Program-made: the position numbers and the translations under genes
The notes under the pieces: model-generated
Databases searched by the model: none
Told to the model about the DNA's origin: nothing
What the model saw: only the letters and a program-made list of their open reading frames with translations
DNA from: Lacrimispora indolis DSM 755
Lineage (GTDB): Bacteria > Bacillota > Clostridia > Lachnospirales > Lachnospiraceae
Direction: 5' to 3'
Assembly (NCBI RefSeq): GCF_000526995.1
Contig: NZ_AZUI01000001.1
Span: 2,914,001-2,978,000, forward strand
DNA length: 64,000 nucleotides
Part shown: in pieces, positions 47,539-57,718 of the stretch
How the letters are laid out: each line of letters starts with the position of its first letter
Position numbering within the stretch: position 1 is the first letter of the stretch

Positions 47539-48765
47539 ATGGCTGTTCATGTTATTGATGAAGCAAACAGATGCTTAAACTGTAAAAAGCCCTTATGCCG
47601 TCAGGGCTGCCCCATCCATACCCCCATACCCCAGATGATCGCGGCATTTAAAGAAGGAAGCTTAAACAAGGCAGGAGAGATGTTATTTGAAAACAATCCC
47701 ATGTCTTTAGTCTGTTCCCTTGTTTGCAATCATGAGAAGCAGTGCGAAGGCCACTGCATTCTGGGGAAAAAGGGACAGCCGGTGCATATCAGCAGCATAG
47801 AAAATTATATTTCTGATACCATTTTCAATCAGCTGAAGGTGGAATGCAAGCCCAAAAACGGGAAAAAGGTGGCGGTGATCGGAGCTGGTCCTGCCGGGAT
47901 CACCATTGCCATTCTTCTGACAAAGGAAGGCTACAGCGTGACGATTTTCGATGCCAAGGATAAGGTGGGCGGCGTTCTCCAATACGGAATACCGGAATTC
48001 CGCCTTCCAAAAACCATATTGGAGCGCTACAAAAAGAAGCTTCTGGAAATCGGGGTGAAGATCCGGCCAAACACCGCCATTGGAACGGCCCTGGAAATCA
48101 AGGATCTGATCCGTGACGGCTATCAGAGCATTTTCATCGGGACAGGTGTCTGGAGGCCGAAAACCCTTGGCGTGAAGGGGGAATCCCTGGGAAATGTCCA
48201 CTATGCCATTGACTATCTGGCCAATCCCGATGCCTATGATCTGGGAGAGACGGTTGCCATCATCGGTATGGGCAATTCTGCCATGGATGTGGCAAGGACC
48301 GTGATCCGCCATGGTGCCAGAAAGGTGACCCTTTATGCAAGAGGCTTATCCAGCAATGCCAGCGATCATGAAACAGCTTATGCAAGGCTTGACGGGGCGG
48401 ATTTCCAGTTTGGAAAGCAGATCGTGGAGATCACGGATGAAGGGCCTGTGTTTGAAAACATCCATTATGATCAGGACGGAAACCTGACCGGCATTGATGA
48501 AGAAAGAGAACAGGTTATTGCGGATTCCACCATCATTTCCATCAGCCAGGGCCCGAAAAGCAAGCTGGTGAACACCACAAAGGGATTATTGGCCAGCCAG
48601 AACGGGCTTTTGATGACCGATGAAAAAGGCCAGACTACTATTCCCGGAATCTTTGCTTCCGGAGATGTGGTTCTTGGGGCCAGAACCGTGGTGGAAGCAG
48701 TTGCTTACTCAAAAATAGTGGCCATGGCCATGGATGAATATATGAAAACAAAAGAAGAGAGCTAA
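47539..48765 (+). CDS. GltD-like NAD(P)-dependent flavin oxidoreductase
   Basis: A 408-residue protein related to the glutamate synthase small subunit. The N-terminal double Cys-rich region (NCKKPLCRQGCPIHTPIP and CSLVCNHEKQCEGHCILG) is the Fer4_20 iron-sulphur domain; VAVIGAGPAGITIAILL binds FAD, VAIIGMGNSAMDVA binds NAD(P), and GIFASGDVVLGARTVVEA is the terminal FAD motif. Without a large subunit nearby it is one of the stand-alone homologues that transfer electrons between NADPH and ferredoxin-like partners; its true partner is unknown. It begins at ATG 47539 after GAGAGGAAAA and is followed 3 bases later by a transporter gene. Confidence 0.88.
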   Translation: MAVHVIDEANRCLNCKKPLCRQGCPIHTPIPQMIAAFKEGSLNKAGEMLFENNPMSLVCSLVCNHEKQCEGHCILGKKGQPVHISSIENYISDTIFNQLKVECKPKNGKKVAVIGAGPAGITIAILLTKEGYSVTIFDAKDKVGGVLQYGIPEFRLPKTILERYKKKLLEIGVKIRPNTAIGTALEIKDLIRDGYQSIFIGTGVWRPKTLGVKGESLGNVHYAIDYLANPDAYDLGETVAIIGMGNSAMDVARTVIRHGARKVTLYARGLSSNASDHETAYARLDGADFQFGKQIVEITDEGPVFENIHYDQDGNLTGIDEEREQVIADSTIISISQGPKSKLVNTTKGLLASQNGLLMTDEKGQTTIPGIFASGDVVLGARTVVEAVAYSKIVAMAMDEYMKTKEES

Positions 48766-48767
48766 AC

Positions 48768-49676
48768 ATGGATTATCAACAACTTTTAAATCTCCAGGGA
48801 ATGCTTTTTCTCCTGGTGGCAGCAGGCGTTGTCCTTAGAAAAATGGGCATCCTGCCGGAAGGGGCAAAGAATATTCTTACGGATCTGGTGATCTATTTAA
48901 TTCTCCCCTGCAACATCATCAATTCATTTTTTATAGAATTTAACTTTGATATTTTAAAGGGATTTGCCATCATCCTTACCATTGCCTCCCTGATCCAGGT
49001 GGGCTGTCTCATACTTGCAAAAGTTCTCTATAACAGGGAGCCGGAAGGCCGTAAAAAGGTGCTTCAGTATGGCACGGTCTGTTCCAACGCTGGGTTTATG
49101 GGAAATCCCATTGCAGAAGGTGTATATGGGGCGGAAGGGCTTATGTATGCGTCCATATTCCTGATCCCCCAAAGGATTGTCATGTGGTCTGCCGGGGTAT
49201 CTTATTTTACAGAAAGCCCGGACAGGAAAACCGTTGTGAAAAAGGTTCTGACCCATCCCTGTATCATTGCGGTCTATATCGGACTGATCCTTATGATCAC
49301 CCGGCTGCCCCTGCCTGTATTCCTTCAAAACACCATCAGGAGCATAGGAGGCTGCACCACCACCATATCCATGGTCTTAATCGGCGCCATACTGGCGGAG
49401 GTGGAGCCGGGAAGCATATTGGACCGGGGAATTGTAAAGTATGCCCTCATCCGCCTGTTCTTGCTTCCGCTTCTGGTTTACTTAAGCTGCCGGGTCTTCC
49501 ATGTAACACCCCTTTTGTCCGGAGTATCCGTACTTTTGACCGGAATGCCCGCAGGAAGCACTACCGCCATATTAGCTGCAAAATATGACGGGGATTATAT
49601 TTTTGCCACAAAATGTGTGGTGGTAACCACCCTGTTATCTCTGGTGACCATTCCCCTGTGGTGTATTGTCCTTTAA
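48768..49676 (+). CDS. AEC-family (auxin efflux carrier-like) transporter
   Basis: A 302-residue membrane protein with about ten hydrophobic segments. GILPEGAKNILTDLVIYLILPCNII, CSNAGFMGNPIAEGVYG and LTGMPAGSTTAILAAKYDGDY are typical of the AEC/membrane transport protein family, which moves organic acids such as malate or malonate in bacteria. It is translationally close to the oxidoreductase gene, so the two may serve the same metabolite. The substrate is unknown. Confidence 0.88.
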   Translation: MDYQQLLNLQGMLFLLVAAGVVLRKMGILPEGAKNILTDLVIYLILPCNIINSFFIEFNFDILKGFAIILTIASLIQVGCLILAKVLYNREPEGRKKVLQYGTVCSNAGFMGNPIAEGVYGAEGLMYASIFLIPQRIVMWSAGVSYFTESPDRKTVVKKVLTHPCIIAVYIGLILMITRLPLPVFLQNTIRSIGGCTTTISMVLIGAILAEVEPGSILDRGIVKYALIRLFLLPLLVYLSCRVFHVTPLLSGVSVLLTGMPAGSTTAILAAKYDGDYIFATKCVVVTTLLSLVTIPLWCIVL

Positions 49677-49712
49677 TATACGGCTGTAACAGCCTCAGAA
49701 TCTGCTGCCTTT

Positions 49713-49762
49713 GCAGGTCAGAAATGTCTTATATTTACAGACATTCTGACCTGCTTTTTTTT
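49713..49762 (+). terminator. strong terminator, first of two sibling copies
   Basis: GCAGGTCAGAAATGTCT and AGACATTCTGACCTGC arms, then T8. It closely resembles 57271-57317. From 49763 to 50039 I see no gene, strong promoter or structure. Confidence 0.85.
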
Positions 49763-50039
49763 GTATGAAAATCCTTTGAATTTATGCCGGTCATTTTTAT
49801 TTTTAAGGAGTACTTAAGTGGCTGAAGCCGGAATAGAATGATACTGAACGTTAAATTTCACGGAGCTTAACATGATTTGTGCTTCCAAAGCAGTATTGGA
49901 GAAAAATTATGTACATGTTATCGCTTTTACAGGCTCGGCCATGTGTCGGCATTGCAGCTTAAGAGTAATACAAAATTAACAGGACGAAGGGCGCAGGTTT
50001 ATAACCATTTTGTGCCTTTCCCAGAAAGGCGTACCGTAA

Positions 50040-51230
50040 ATGAAAAATCAGAAAACATTCTGCATAAAACTAATAGTCTCATTCCTTTTCTGCGTGGTAT
50101 TTATAGCAATTATCATATGGATCAATCAGCCGCTTCCGGGGGATGTGCCAACGGCGGCAAGCCAGATAAAATTTGCCAGGGCACATGTGACTGAAGTCAT
50201 CAGTGACGAGGCGAAAGCAGAAGACTGGACAGAAGGGCTGCGTATAGGAGTGCAGGAAGTCTATATGCAGATCGACAGCGGTGAGGGCAGAGGTAAGATA
50301 TTGCCGGCAGTCAATTACATGAGTGTATACAACAATGTGGACTTAAAAACAGGTACAAAAGTAATCGTCCGGATGGATATAGATGCCAATGGACGGTCTT
50401 ATATCGCATCCATACCCAATTACAACAGGGGGCCGGCATTGCTTGGTCTGACGGTGATCTTCGTGCTGTTTTTAGCTGCATTCGGGGGGAAAAAAGGGAT
50501 AGCCGCTATACTGGGGCTTGCATTTGCTATCGTGGATATCTGGTTTTTGCTTATACCAATGATAAGGCATGGCATCAATCCCATATTGTCATCCATTGTC
50601 ATAGCAGCTGTTACCACAGCCGTTTCCCTGGTACTGCTAAATGGTTTTTCCATGAAAACCTTCTGTGCGACTATTGGGTGCGTGGGCGGTGTAGCGATTG
50701 CAGGAGCCGCCGCAGCTCTCACGGCAGCGGCTACGCCGATAAACGGTTTTAATATGCCGGAGGCGGAAGAATTAATTCTCCGCACAGGTGGGACAAGTCT
50801 GAATATCAGCGGATTGCTTATCAGTGCCATACTCATAGCAGCACTTGGTGCTGTTATGGATGTGGCTATGACGATTACATCTGCAGTATTTGAGCTGCAT
50901 CAGCTGAATCCGGAAATAAACAGACAAAAGCTGATTCAGTCGGGCATTAATATAGGCAGGGATGCCATGGGGACTATGGCTAACACGCTGATATTGGCGT
51001 TTGCCGGTTCGGCACTGAATATGTTAATACTGTTCAGAATCTTTGACTATCCATATTTGCAGATTTTTAACAGTGATATGATGGCATTGGAGATTATACA
51101 GGGTATCTCAGGGACGATAGGTATTGTAATGACTGTGCCGTTAGTAGCATTCCTGAGCGCGTTTATGTGCAGCAGGAAAAATGCAGCGGACAGGCCGGTC
51201 ATGACGGTTAACAAAAAGAATAAAAGGTAG
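50040..51230 (+). CDS. YibE/F family membrane protein
   Basis: A 396-residue protein with an N-terminal membrane anchor (about 8-27), an extracytoplasmic beta-rich region (about 45-128, ending with IPNYNRGP) and seven or eight membrane segments (about 130-375). IAAILGLAFAIVDIWFLLIPM, LISAILIAALGAVMDVAMTI and GRDAMGTMANTLILAFAG match the YibE/F family, whose function is unknown though it is thought to be a transporter. The Shine-Dalgarno is weak (AAAGG). It precedes a giant surface protein by 126 bases in the same direction. Confidence 0.85.
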   Translation: MKNQKTFCIKLIVSFLFCVVFIAIIIWINQPLPGDVPTAASQIKFARAHVTEVISDEAKAEDWTEGLRIGVQEVYMQIDSGEGRGKILPAVNYMSVYNNVDLKTGTKVIVRMDIDANGRSYIASIPNYNRGPALLGLTVIFVLFLAAFGGKKGIAAILGLAFAIVDIWFLLIPMIRHGINPILSSIVIAAVTTAVSLVLLNGFSMKTFCATIGCVGGVAIAGAAAALTAAATPINGFNMPEAEELILRTGGTSLNISGLLISAILIAALGAVMDVAMTITSAVFELHQLNPEINRQKLIQSGINIGRDAMGTMANTLILAFAGSALNMLILFRIFDYPYLQIFNSDMMALEIIQGISGTIGIVMTVPLVAFLSAFMCSRKNAADRPVMTVNKKNKR

Positions 51231-51356
51231 AAAAACAGGCAGCGTAATTCACATATTTTGTATTAAAAACATGTATAAAATTGGTAATTTTTTATAATTC
51301 ATCATAATAAGGTTTAATTAGATGATACCAATAAAAATGGAAGGGGAAGAAAAGTT

Positions 51357-54300
51357 ATGAACTTAAGGAAGCTGTTAAGTTTGTTTCTGTCAGTCGCCAT
51401 GTGTATGAATTTGTTAGTTGTACCTGGCTTTGCGATGAAGACAGATTCGAACCTGACAAACGGGTATGAGGAGGAACATTCCGGCGGGGGAGATAAGAAA
51501 GCCAGCCCCAGTGAGGCAGACAAGGACATTGATGGGGACATTCCTGAAAAGATGGAAGAAGATACAGGCGGCAAGGGAGATATAGGCGATAAGGGAAATA
51601 CGGAGGATAAAGGAGATACGGACGCTGTAAAAGAGGAAGCCAGTGCTATGGAAACTGTAGAAGATAAGTCCACACTTGCGGACATCGGCCTGGCAGACCA
51701 CGTAGTGATCAGTCAGATATATGGCGGAGGAGGCAATAATAATTGTATATGGAAAAGTGATTTTATTGAACTGTACAATCCTACAGATGAAGATGTGAGC
51801 CTGGATGGGTGGTCAATACAGTGGCTGGGGAAAAGCACGTTCAGCGCCTATAATCCTGTAGGCGGCGGCCAGCTGACAAAACTTTCAGGGACCATCGAAG
51901 CCGGTGGCTACTACCTGATAAAGGAAGCAGATGGAACGAATAAAGATGCGCCGGAACTTCCGGAACCTGACGCTATAGGTGCTATTGCAATGTCTGCAAC
52001 CGATGGGGCAGCGGCATTGTCCAAAGACACCGTGAAATTAACAGATAAAAACGATGAGAATCTCGTAGATTTAGTAGGAATTGGCGAAGCAAAGGAGTAT
52101 GAGACCCAAGCAACCACCCCAATGTCAAATTCTACAGCCGCCATCCGCAAGGACCCGGCAGTGGATACCGACGACAACAGAGCTGATTTTAAGATTGGTA
52201 AGCCTGAGCCCCGCAACAGCTCCTATGAGGAAGGCGGCGGGACCTTGCCGGAAGAAACGAAATGCAGCACGCCTGCTGCATCACCGGCGTCCGGAGCGGT
52301 ACTAAAAGGTACGCCGCTCACATTTTCTACGGCAACATCAGATGCTGAGATCGTGTATAATACAGAGTCTGAATCTGCCGGAAAATGGATCACATATTCA
52401 AAGGATGACGGACTGATCATTGATGAACCGGTTACATATTATGTTCGTGCAGTTAAGGAAGGCCTGGAGGACAGTGAAATAGCTGAGTTTTCCTATACAA
52501 TCCGTGAAGCCGGCGAAGTGATGACGATTAAAGATGTGCTTGCCCTGGGCCAGAGCACAAAGGATGTGACCGTTACAGGGGAATTGTCATATCTGGCCAC
52601 CACATATGGAAATCCGGTGCTCCAGTCCGTGATAGATGGCAGCCAGTACAGCATCTATATTTATGGAGCGGCACCGGATGACGCCAGGATAGGTGATATA
52701 CTGGAAATCACGGGGGATTTCCAGATCCGCTATGGTATGCCTCAGATAACATCCACAAAAGATAAAGCAAAAATTGCTGCTAAGCAGGATGAAGCATCCA
52801 TACCGCCTGCGGCGTATACCATCAGTCAGATAAAAGCCATGGCAGATACCGCTGATTTGGAGAAAAGCGGACTGATTAACAGAGTTGTTCTCATAGAGGA
52901 TGTCAAACTTGGTAAGCTTAATACATCAGGCAGTACGCCTGTAACTGATGCAACCGGCACGATTAATATTTATCAGGCAGCTCCATATCCGGAAGGCGTT
53001 GAAGAAGGAGAGACAGTGGATTTAACTGCCATGGTTGGCAGATATAATCAGACGATTCAGCTATACACCGGCACTGAAGAGAAAAATGGCTTTCCTGTCT
53101 ATTATGTGAAAAATGACACCAAACCCCCGGTCATTACCTTAGGTACCTATATTGATGCCAGGCTGGACCAGGAATACCCCATATCCGTCCAGGTAAGGGA
53201 TAATGTGGGCGTGTCCAGTGTGGAAGTCCTTTTCGGGCTCTCAGAGGATGCGCTGGGCAAGTCACTGTCCATGGCATTTAATCAGGATACCAACAATTAT
53301 GAGGCTGTTATTCCGGCAGAAAATTTTGCTAAGGGTCAGCAGGCTTTATACATAAAATTCAAAGCAACAGATAAAACCGGTCTCAAAGCAGAGAGTGGGA
53401 TTGTAACCATCCTTATCAATGACAAGCCCCAGGTACTGGCGGTCACTCCTGAAAGAAATAAAGCGACAGGAAATGTGAAAGCGCCTGAGATATCCGTCAA
53501 ACTGACTAATATCGGAAATAACCCATCGGTAAGTCTCACTCTCAATAAGGCAGACGGCACTGCCATTTATACAGACCAGATTATGAATCTCAAAGAGACA
53601 GCCGCTGACAGTGCGACATATGCTTTCTCGTCCAAGGTACTGGAAGACGGCAATTACAACGCACAGGTGACTGTTATTCGGGAAGATAAGGTGTCTTATA
53701 CCGAGAATTGGAAATTTACCATCGGCGAGTCTGCTTTTACCGCGTATTTCGGACAGCTTCATGGACACACCAACTATTCGGATGGTTCCGGGTCTGTTAA
53801 AGATGGTCTTAATTATCTTGCCAGTATACCGGAAGAGGACAATGTACAATTTGTATCCTTTACAGACCATTCCAACTATTTTGATACAAAGGATGCACCC
53901 AATCCCAAAGAGGCGCTTAATGACTCGTCTCTTATGACACCTGAGAGCAGGGCCATATGGGAGGAATACAGGGAGCAGACGAGATTATTTAACGAAACCA
54001 GTTCCAGAAAGGCGCTTTCCGGTTTCGAGATGACATGGTCCGGCGGTCCCGGCCACATCAATACATTTGGTTCATCAGGACTGGTCAGCCGTAACAATAC
54101 CACGCTAAATGACAAGAAAAATGATGCAGGCATGAAGGCGTACTATGACATTTTAACCGCTGATCCGGATCCGTTGGCAAATCTTTCACAGTTTAACCAT
54201 CCGGGCAAGACCTTTGGTACATTTTCAGATTTTGCATACTATACACCGGCAAGAGACGCTAAAATGGTCTTAGTAGAAGTAGGCAACGGCGAAGGCTCTA

Positions 54301-57167
54301 TCGGTTCAGGCGGATACTTCCCAAGTTACAATGAATATACGAAAGCATTGGATAAGGGCTGGCATTTAGCGCCCGCCAATAATCAGGATAACCATAAAGG
54401 GCGCTGGGGCAATGCGAATACGGCCAGGACAGTCATACTCACAGATGATTTGTCAGAGACAGGGATTTTAAATGCGCTGAAAGACATGCATGTATACGCG
54501 ACAGAAGATAAAAACATGAATATCATGTATACTTTGAACGATCAGCTTATGGGAAGTATCCTGGATGTGTCTGATGATGTGAAAACGCTGAATATTTCTG
54601 TAAGCGTAGATGATCCGGATCCTTCCGATGTCATCAAAAGTGTAGAAGTAGTGACAAATGGCGGCGCAATAGCAGGAAAAAAAGAAGGCACCGGAAATAG
54701 CGGAGAGTTCACATTTGAGCTTCCTGCGAAGAAAGGATATTATTACATACGTGTTACTCAGGCGGATAAAAATATCGCAGTAACGGCTCCTGTGTGGTAT
54801 GGTTCCGCTGCAAAGGCAGGCATATCTTCCTTCACTTGTGATACAGAGGTGCCGGTGACAGGTGAGCCGGTGAAGTTTACAGTCACTGCTTTTAATAATG
54901 AAGAATCAGATGCCGTACTTACCGGGCTGACATTTAAAACCGGTGATAAGGTGCTTGCAAGCGAAGATTTAAACGTGAATTTGAAGTCATTTGGGACGCA
55001 TACGGTAAACAAGGAGTTTATACTTGATAAGGTAGGAGCAAATGAAATCGAAGTCACTGCCCAAATGGAACTGGAAGGTGACAAAAAGACATTCAGCTTT
55101 ACTCTGGAAATCGAAGTACGTGACAGTTCTAAGATGAAATATTTTGGAATAGATGCCAGTCATTATAATGAGTATGTGAATGGAAACTATAAGGACAGCA
55201 TGGGGAATTTTACCGCCTTAGCGGGGGATTACAATATCAGGATGGTCACGCTTAATACAAGCGGGGAACTGATGGCTGCTTTAAAGGATGACAAATATGT
55301 CGGACTATTGTTAAATGCGCCTTCCAGACGCGATGGTACAAAGCTGCGGGAGGATTATAAGAACTATACAGAGGAAGAGCTTGAAGCTGTCAGGACCTTT
55401 GCCCAAAAGGGTGACAAGACGATTATGGTCTGTGCCTGGAGTGATACCTATGAGGCATATGATGGTTTCATAGGTGACAAATCCAAGGCAGAGGATCATA
55501 TGTCTGCCCAGCAGAACAAGATTCTGGAAGCTCTTGGAAGTGCATTCCGTTTTGCAGATGATGAGTTACAGTGCACTTCCAGCAATGACGGCAGAGTGAT
55601 CGGGATCCTGGGCAAGGATTATAATCAGCTGAACCCATATATGGCCGGAGTGGATGCTGGGCTTAAATTCAACACCTATGGAAATGCGGATATTTATGCA
55701 GTAGATGAAGGCGGAAATCCGGTCAGTGACAGCGCCATGCTTCCGACAGGAGCTGCAGCTCTGGTATACGCACCGGCAGATACGAAAAGCCTGGATAAAG
55801 ACGGCGTAGGATTATCCGGAGATGCATTGACAAAATTAGATGGGAGTTTTGTATTGGCAGCTACTCAGGAACTCTATTTCAGCGACGGCGTATCGTCTAC
55901 CCTCTATTTATCAGGCTGTTCGACTATGAGTGATTTCCAGCTGACATTTGACAGTGCGGCCACCAATGATTACAGCAACTATCAGATTATGGCGAATTTG
56001 TTGGATAAGACGAATCAATTGCAGATTACGCCTATTGAGGAAGTGCAGGCAGCCGGTGAGGGCGAGCGGTTTGTTATCGAAGGCATAGCTACATCCAATG
56101 CTTCCGGTTATGATAAAGATACTGCTTTCTTTGACAGTATCTATGTGCAGGATGAGACTGGCGGAATTAATCTTTTTCCTGTATCAGGAGATATAAGAGC
56201 AGGCCAGACCATCAGGGTATTTGGAAAAACTTCTTCTTATCAGGGAGAGAGACAGCTGGCAGTGGAGAAGCTTATGGTAATTGATACGGATATAAAGGAA
56301 CTCCCAGAGCCTGTAAAAGAAACTACGAAAGAAGCATATGAGGGCAAAAACCTGGGCAGTCTGGTCACGGTAAGCGGCAGGGTTATTTCCATTGATGCGC
56401 CGAATAATCTGGTAGAAACGATTATGCTGCAGGATCAGTCCGGGAAACCCGCAAGAATATTTATCGACGGATATATCACTAAGGATAAGGTGATAAAGGG
56501 GCTGGAAACCGGCGCATATATGTCGGCAGCAGGTCTTTCATCCAGGACTGTTATAGGTGACTCTGAGGATTCTGTGGCTCGTATACGAATTCGTGACAGA
56601 GACGATGTGAAGCTTGCAGAAGAACCAGAGATTCCCGAGAAGCCGGAAATTCCTGAGAAGCCGGAAATTCCTGAAAAACCAGAAATTCCTGAAAAACCGG
56701 ATATTCCGGAAAACCCGGACCGCCCCAGCAGCTCAGACAGAGAGGAAGATTCCGGCACGGATACAAAGTCCCATTTATCCAATTCCAGTGTAGAATGGAA
56801 ACAGAATGCCAGAGGCTGGCAGGCTGTTAAGAAAGATGGAACCTATGCGAAAAATGAATGGTATCAGTGTTCCTATCATGGTCAGGTGTCGTGGTACCGT
56901 TTTGATGCAGATGGTTACATGATTTCAGGCTGGTATTTAGACGAGGATGGCAGCTGGTACTACATGAGCGAAAATCATGATGGTACATACGGGGCCATGG
57001 TTATGGGCTGGAGATGGATTAACGGAAAATGTTACTACTTGAATCCGGATATCCAGGCAGCGCAGTACAAATATGGCGCTATGCTTAAGAGTACCATCAC
57101 CCCAGACGGTTACGCTGTCAACGCAAATGGAGAGTGGATCGTGGATGGAGTAGTGCAAATTAAGTAA
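51357..57167 (+). CDS. giant secreted multidomain protein with PHP domain and choline-binding-type repeats
   Basis: A 1936-residue exported protein. In order: signal peptide (about 1-27); Lys/Glu/Gly-rich linker; lamin-tail domain (about 110-285, HVVISQIYGGGGNNN and DFIELYNPTDEDVSLDGW); chitobiase-C-like domain (about 300-385); two OB-fold-like units (about 388-580); Ig-like domains (about 590-790); a PHP domain (about 793-1070, FGQLHGHTNYSDGSGS, SFTDHSN, FNHPGKTF); CARDB-like domain (about 1145-1255); a domain I do not recognise (about 1258-1550); OB-like units (about 1555-1750); a PEKPEI repeat spacer; choline-binding-type wall repeats (about 1815-1936, GWQAVKKDGTYAKNEWYQ). It is probably a wall-attached phosphoesterase or nuclease acting on external nucleic acids or phosphoesters; the activity is inference. 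GGAAGGGGAAG precedes the ATG. Confidence 0.87.
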   Translation: MNLRKLLSLFLSVAMCMNLLVVPGFAMKTDSNLTNGYEEEHSGGGDKKASPSEADKDIDGDIPEKMEEDTGGKGDIGDKGNTEDKGDTDAVKEEASAMETVEDKSTLADIGLADHVVISQIYGGGGNNNCIWKSDFIELYNPTDEDVSLDGWSIQWLGKSTFSAYNPVGGGQLTKLSGTIEAGGYYLIKEADGTNKDAPELPEPDAIGAIAMSATDGAAALSKDTVKLTDKNDENLVDLVGIGEAKEYETQATTPMSNSTAAIRKDPAVDTDDNRADFKIGKPEPRNSSYEEGGGTLPEETKCSTPAASPASGAVLKGTPLTFSTATSDAEIVYNTESESAGKWITYSKDDGLIIDEPVTYYVRAVKEGLEDSEIAEFSYTIREAGEVMTIKDVLALGQSTKDVTVTGELSYLATTYGNPVLQSVIDGSQYSIYIYGAAPDDARIGDILEITGDFQIRYGMPQITSTKDKAKIAAKQDEASIPPAAYTISQIKAMADTADLEKSGLINRVVLIEDVKLGKLNTSGSTPVTDATGTINIYQAAPYPEGVEEGETVDLTAMVGRYNQTIQLYTGTEEKNGFPVYYVKNDTKPPVITLGTYIDARLDQEYPISVQVRDNVGVSSVEVLFGLSEDALGKSLSMAFNQDTNNYEAVIPAENFAKGQQALYIKFKATDKTGLKAESGIVTILINDKPQVLAVTPERNKATGNVKAPEISVKLTNIGNNPSVSLTLNKADGTAIYTDQIMNLKETAADSATYAFSSKVLEDGNYNAQVTVIREDKVSYTENWKFTIGESAFTAYFGQLHGHTNYSDGSGSVKDGLNYLASIPEEDNVQFVSFTDHSNYFDTKDAPNPKEALNDSSLMTPESRAIWEEYREQTRLFNETSSRKALSGFEMTWSGGPGHINTFGSSGLVSRNNTTLNDKKNDAGMKAYYDILTADPDPLANLSQFNHPGKTFGTFSDFAYYTPARDAKMVLVEVGNGEGSIGSGGYFPSYNEYTKALDKGWHLAPANNQDNHKGRWGNANTARTVILTDDLSETGILNALKDMHVYATEDKNMNIMYTLNDQLMGSILDVSDDVKTLNISVSVDDPDPSDVIKSVEVVTNGGAIAGKKEGTGNSGEFTFELPAKKGYYYIRVTQADKNIAVTAPVWYGSAAKAGISSFTCDTEVPVTGEPVKFTVTAFNNEESDAVLTGLTFKTGDKVLASEDLNVNLKSFGTHTVNKEFILDKVGANEIEVTAQMELEGDKKTFSFTLEIEVRDSSKMKYFGIDASHYNEYVNGNYKDSMGNFTALAGDYNIRMVTLNTSGELMAALKDDKYVGLLLNAPSRRDGTKLREDYKNYTEEELEAVRTFAQKGDKTIMVCAWSDTYEAYDGFIGDKSKAEDHMSAQQNKILEALGSAFRFADDELQCTSSNDGRVIGILGKDYNQLNPYMAGVDAGLKFNTYGNADIYAVDEGGNPVSDSAMLPTGAAALVYAPADTKSLDKDGVGLSGDALTKLDGSFVLAATQELYFSDGVSSTLYLSGCSTMSDFQLTFDSAATNDYSNYQIMANLLDKTNQLQITPIEEVQAAGEGERFVIEGIATSNASGYDKDTAFFDSIYVQDETGGINLFPVSGDIRAGQTIRVFGKTSSYQGERQLAVEKLMVIDTDIKELPEPVKETTKEAYEGKNLGSLVTVSGRVISIDAPNNLVETIMLQDQSGKPARIFIDGYITKDKVIKGLETGAYMSAAGLSSRTVIGDSEDSVARIRIRDRDDVKLAEEPEIPEKPEIPEKPEIPEKPEIPEKPDIPENPDRPSSSDREEDSGTDTKSHLSNSSVEWKQNARGWQAVKKDGTYAKNEWYQCSYHGQVSWYRFDADGYMISGWYLDEDGSWYYMSENHDGTYGAMVMGWRWINGKCYYLNPDIQAAQYKYGAMLKSTITPDGYAVNANGEWIVDGVVQIK
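56627..56720 (+). repeat. 18-bp tandem repeat coding for PEKPEI units
   Basis: About five in-frame copies of an 18-base unit (GAAATTCCTGAGAAGCCG type) encode a Pro/Glu/Lys spacer between the catalytic part and the wall-binding repeats. Copy number is likely variable between strains. Confidence 0.85.
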
Positions 57168-57270
57168 TACAAAGCTTAACGGGGTTGATTCCATGGTCTT
57201 TGTCAGGCCAATACCGGCGGAGGCGAACGGAGCAGTGGGGCTGCAATTGCCCCGTGACTTGCTGTTTCAG

Positions 57271-57317
57271 CAGGCCAGAAATGTCTTATTTTTGCAGACT
57301 TTCTGGCCTGTTTTTTT
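57271..57317 (+). terminator. strong terminator, second sibling copy
   Basis: CAGGCCAGAAATGTCT pairs with AGACTTTCTGGCCTG, then T7. Relative to 49713-49762 one stem base pair changes from T-A to C-G on both arms, preserving the stem. Confidence 0.8.
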
Positions 57318-57515
57318 ATACTTTAAAGCATCAGACCAAAGGCGTTGGGAGGCTCATGATGAATCAAAATCCGGATAAAACAAATCGGCAGGAAGCGGAA
57401 AAGGGATTCTCAACAGATTGCAATAATAATAGTTTACAAGTAAAGTATAAAATGAAAAAAATGCATAAAAAATGTTAAAAATCATAGCGATATTTGATAA
57501 TTTGTTTCAAGGTAT

Positions 57516-57573
57516 GAAATAAGATTTCGTAATATTGAAGATTCGTTGACAAAAAAGTGCACAAATGTATAAT
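57516..57573 (+). promoter_or_regulatory. promoter of the murQ operon with upstream palindrome
   Basis: TTGACA at 57546-57551, 16-base spacer, TATAAT at 57568-57573. A GAAAT-AAG-ATTTC palindrome at 57516-57528 lies just upstream and could be the site of an RpiR/MurR-type regulator (inference). The rest of 57318-57718 holds no gene. Confidence 0.65.
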
Positions 57574-57718
57574 GAAAACAACTCAGGAGCAGGGGGAAGA
57601 CGTTTGAGGGGGGATATGAAAAGGAATCGGTTCTTCCCTGCATTTTGATGAAAACCTGGAAAAAATAAATAAGACATACCTGAAAAAACAGAGGTATATC
57701 TTAGGAAGGAGGATACGG

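Noticed and set aside
49877..50194. A 105-codon frame before the YibE/F gene
   Set aside because: It lacks a ribosome binding site and overlaps the start of the clearly better YibE/F frame.
56627..56720. Short tandem repeats that could suggest a CRISPR-like array
   Set aside because: The 18-base unit has no spacers, stays in frame and encodes a PEKPEI spacer inside the surface protein.
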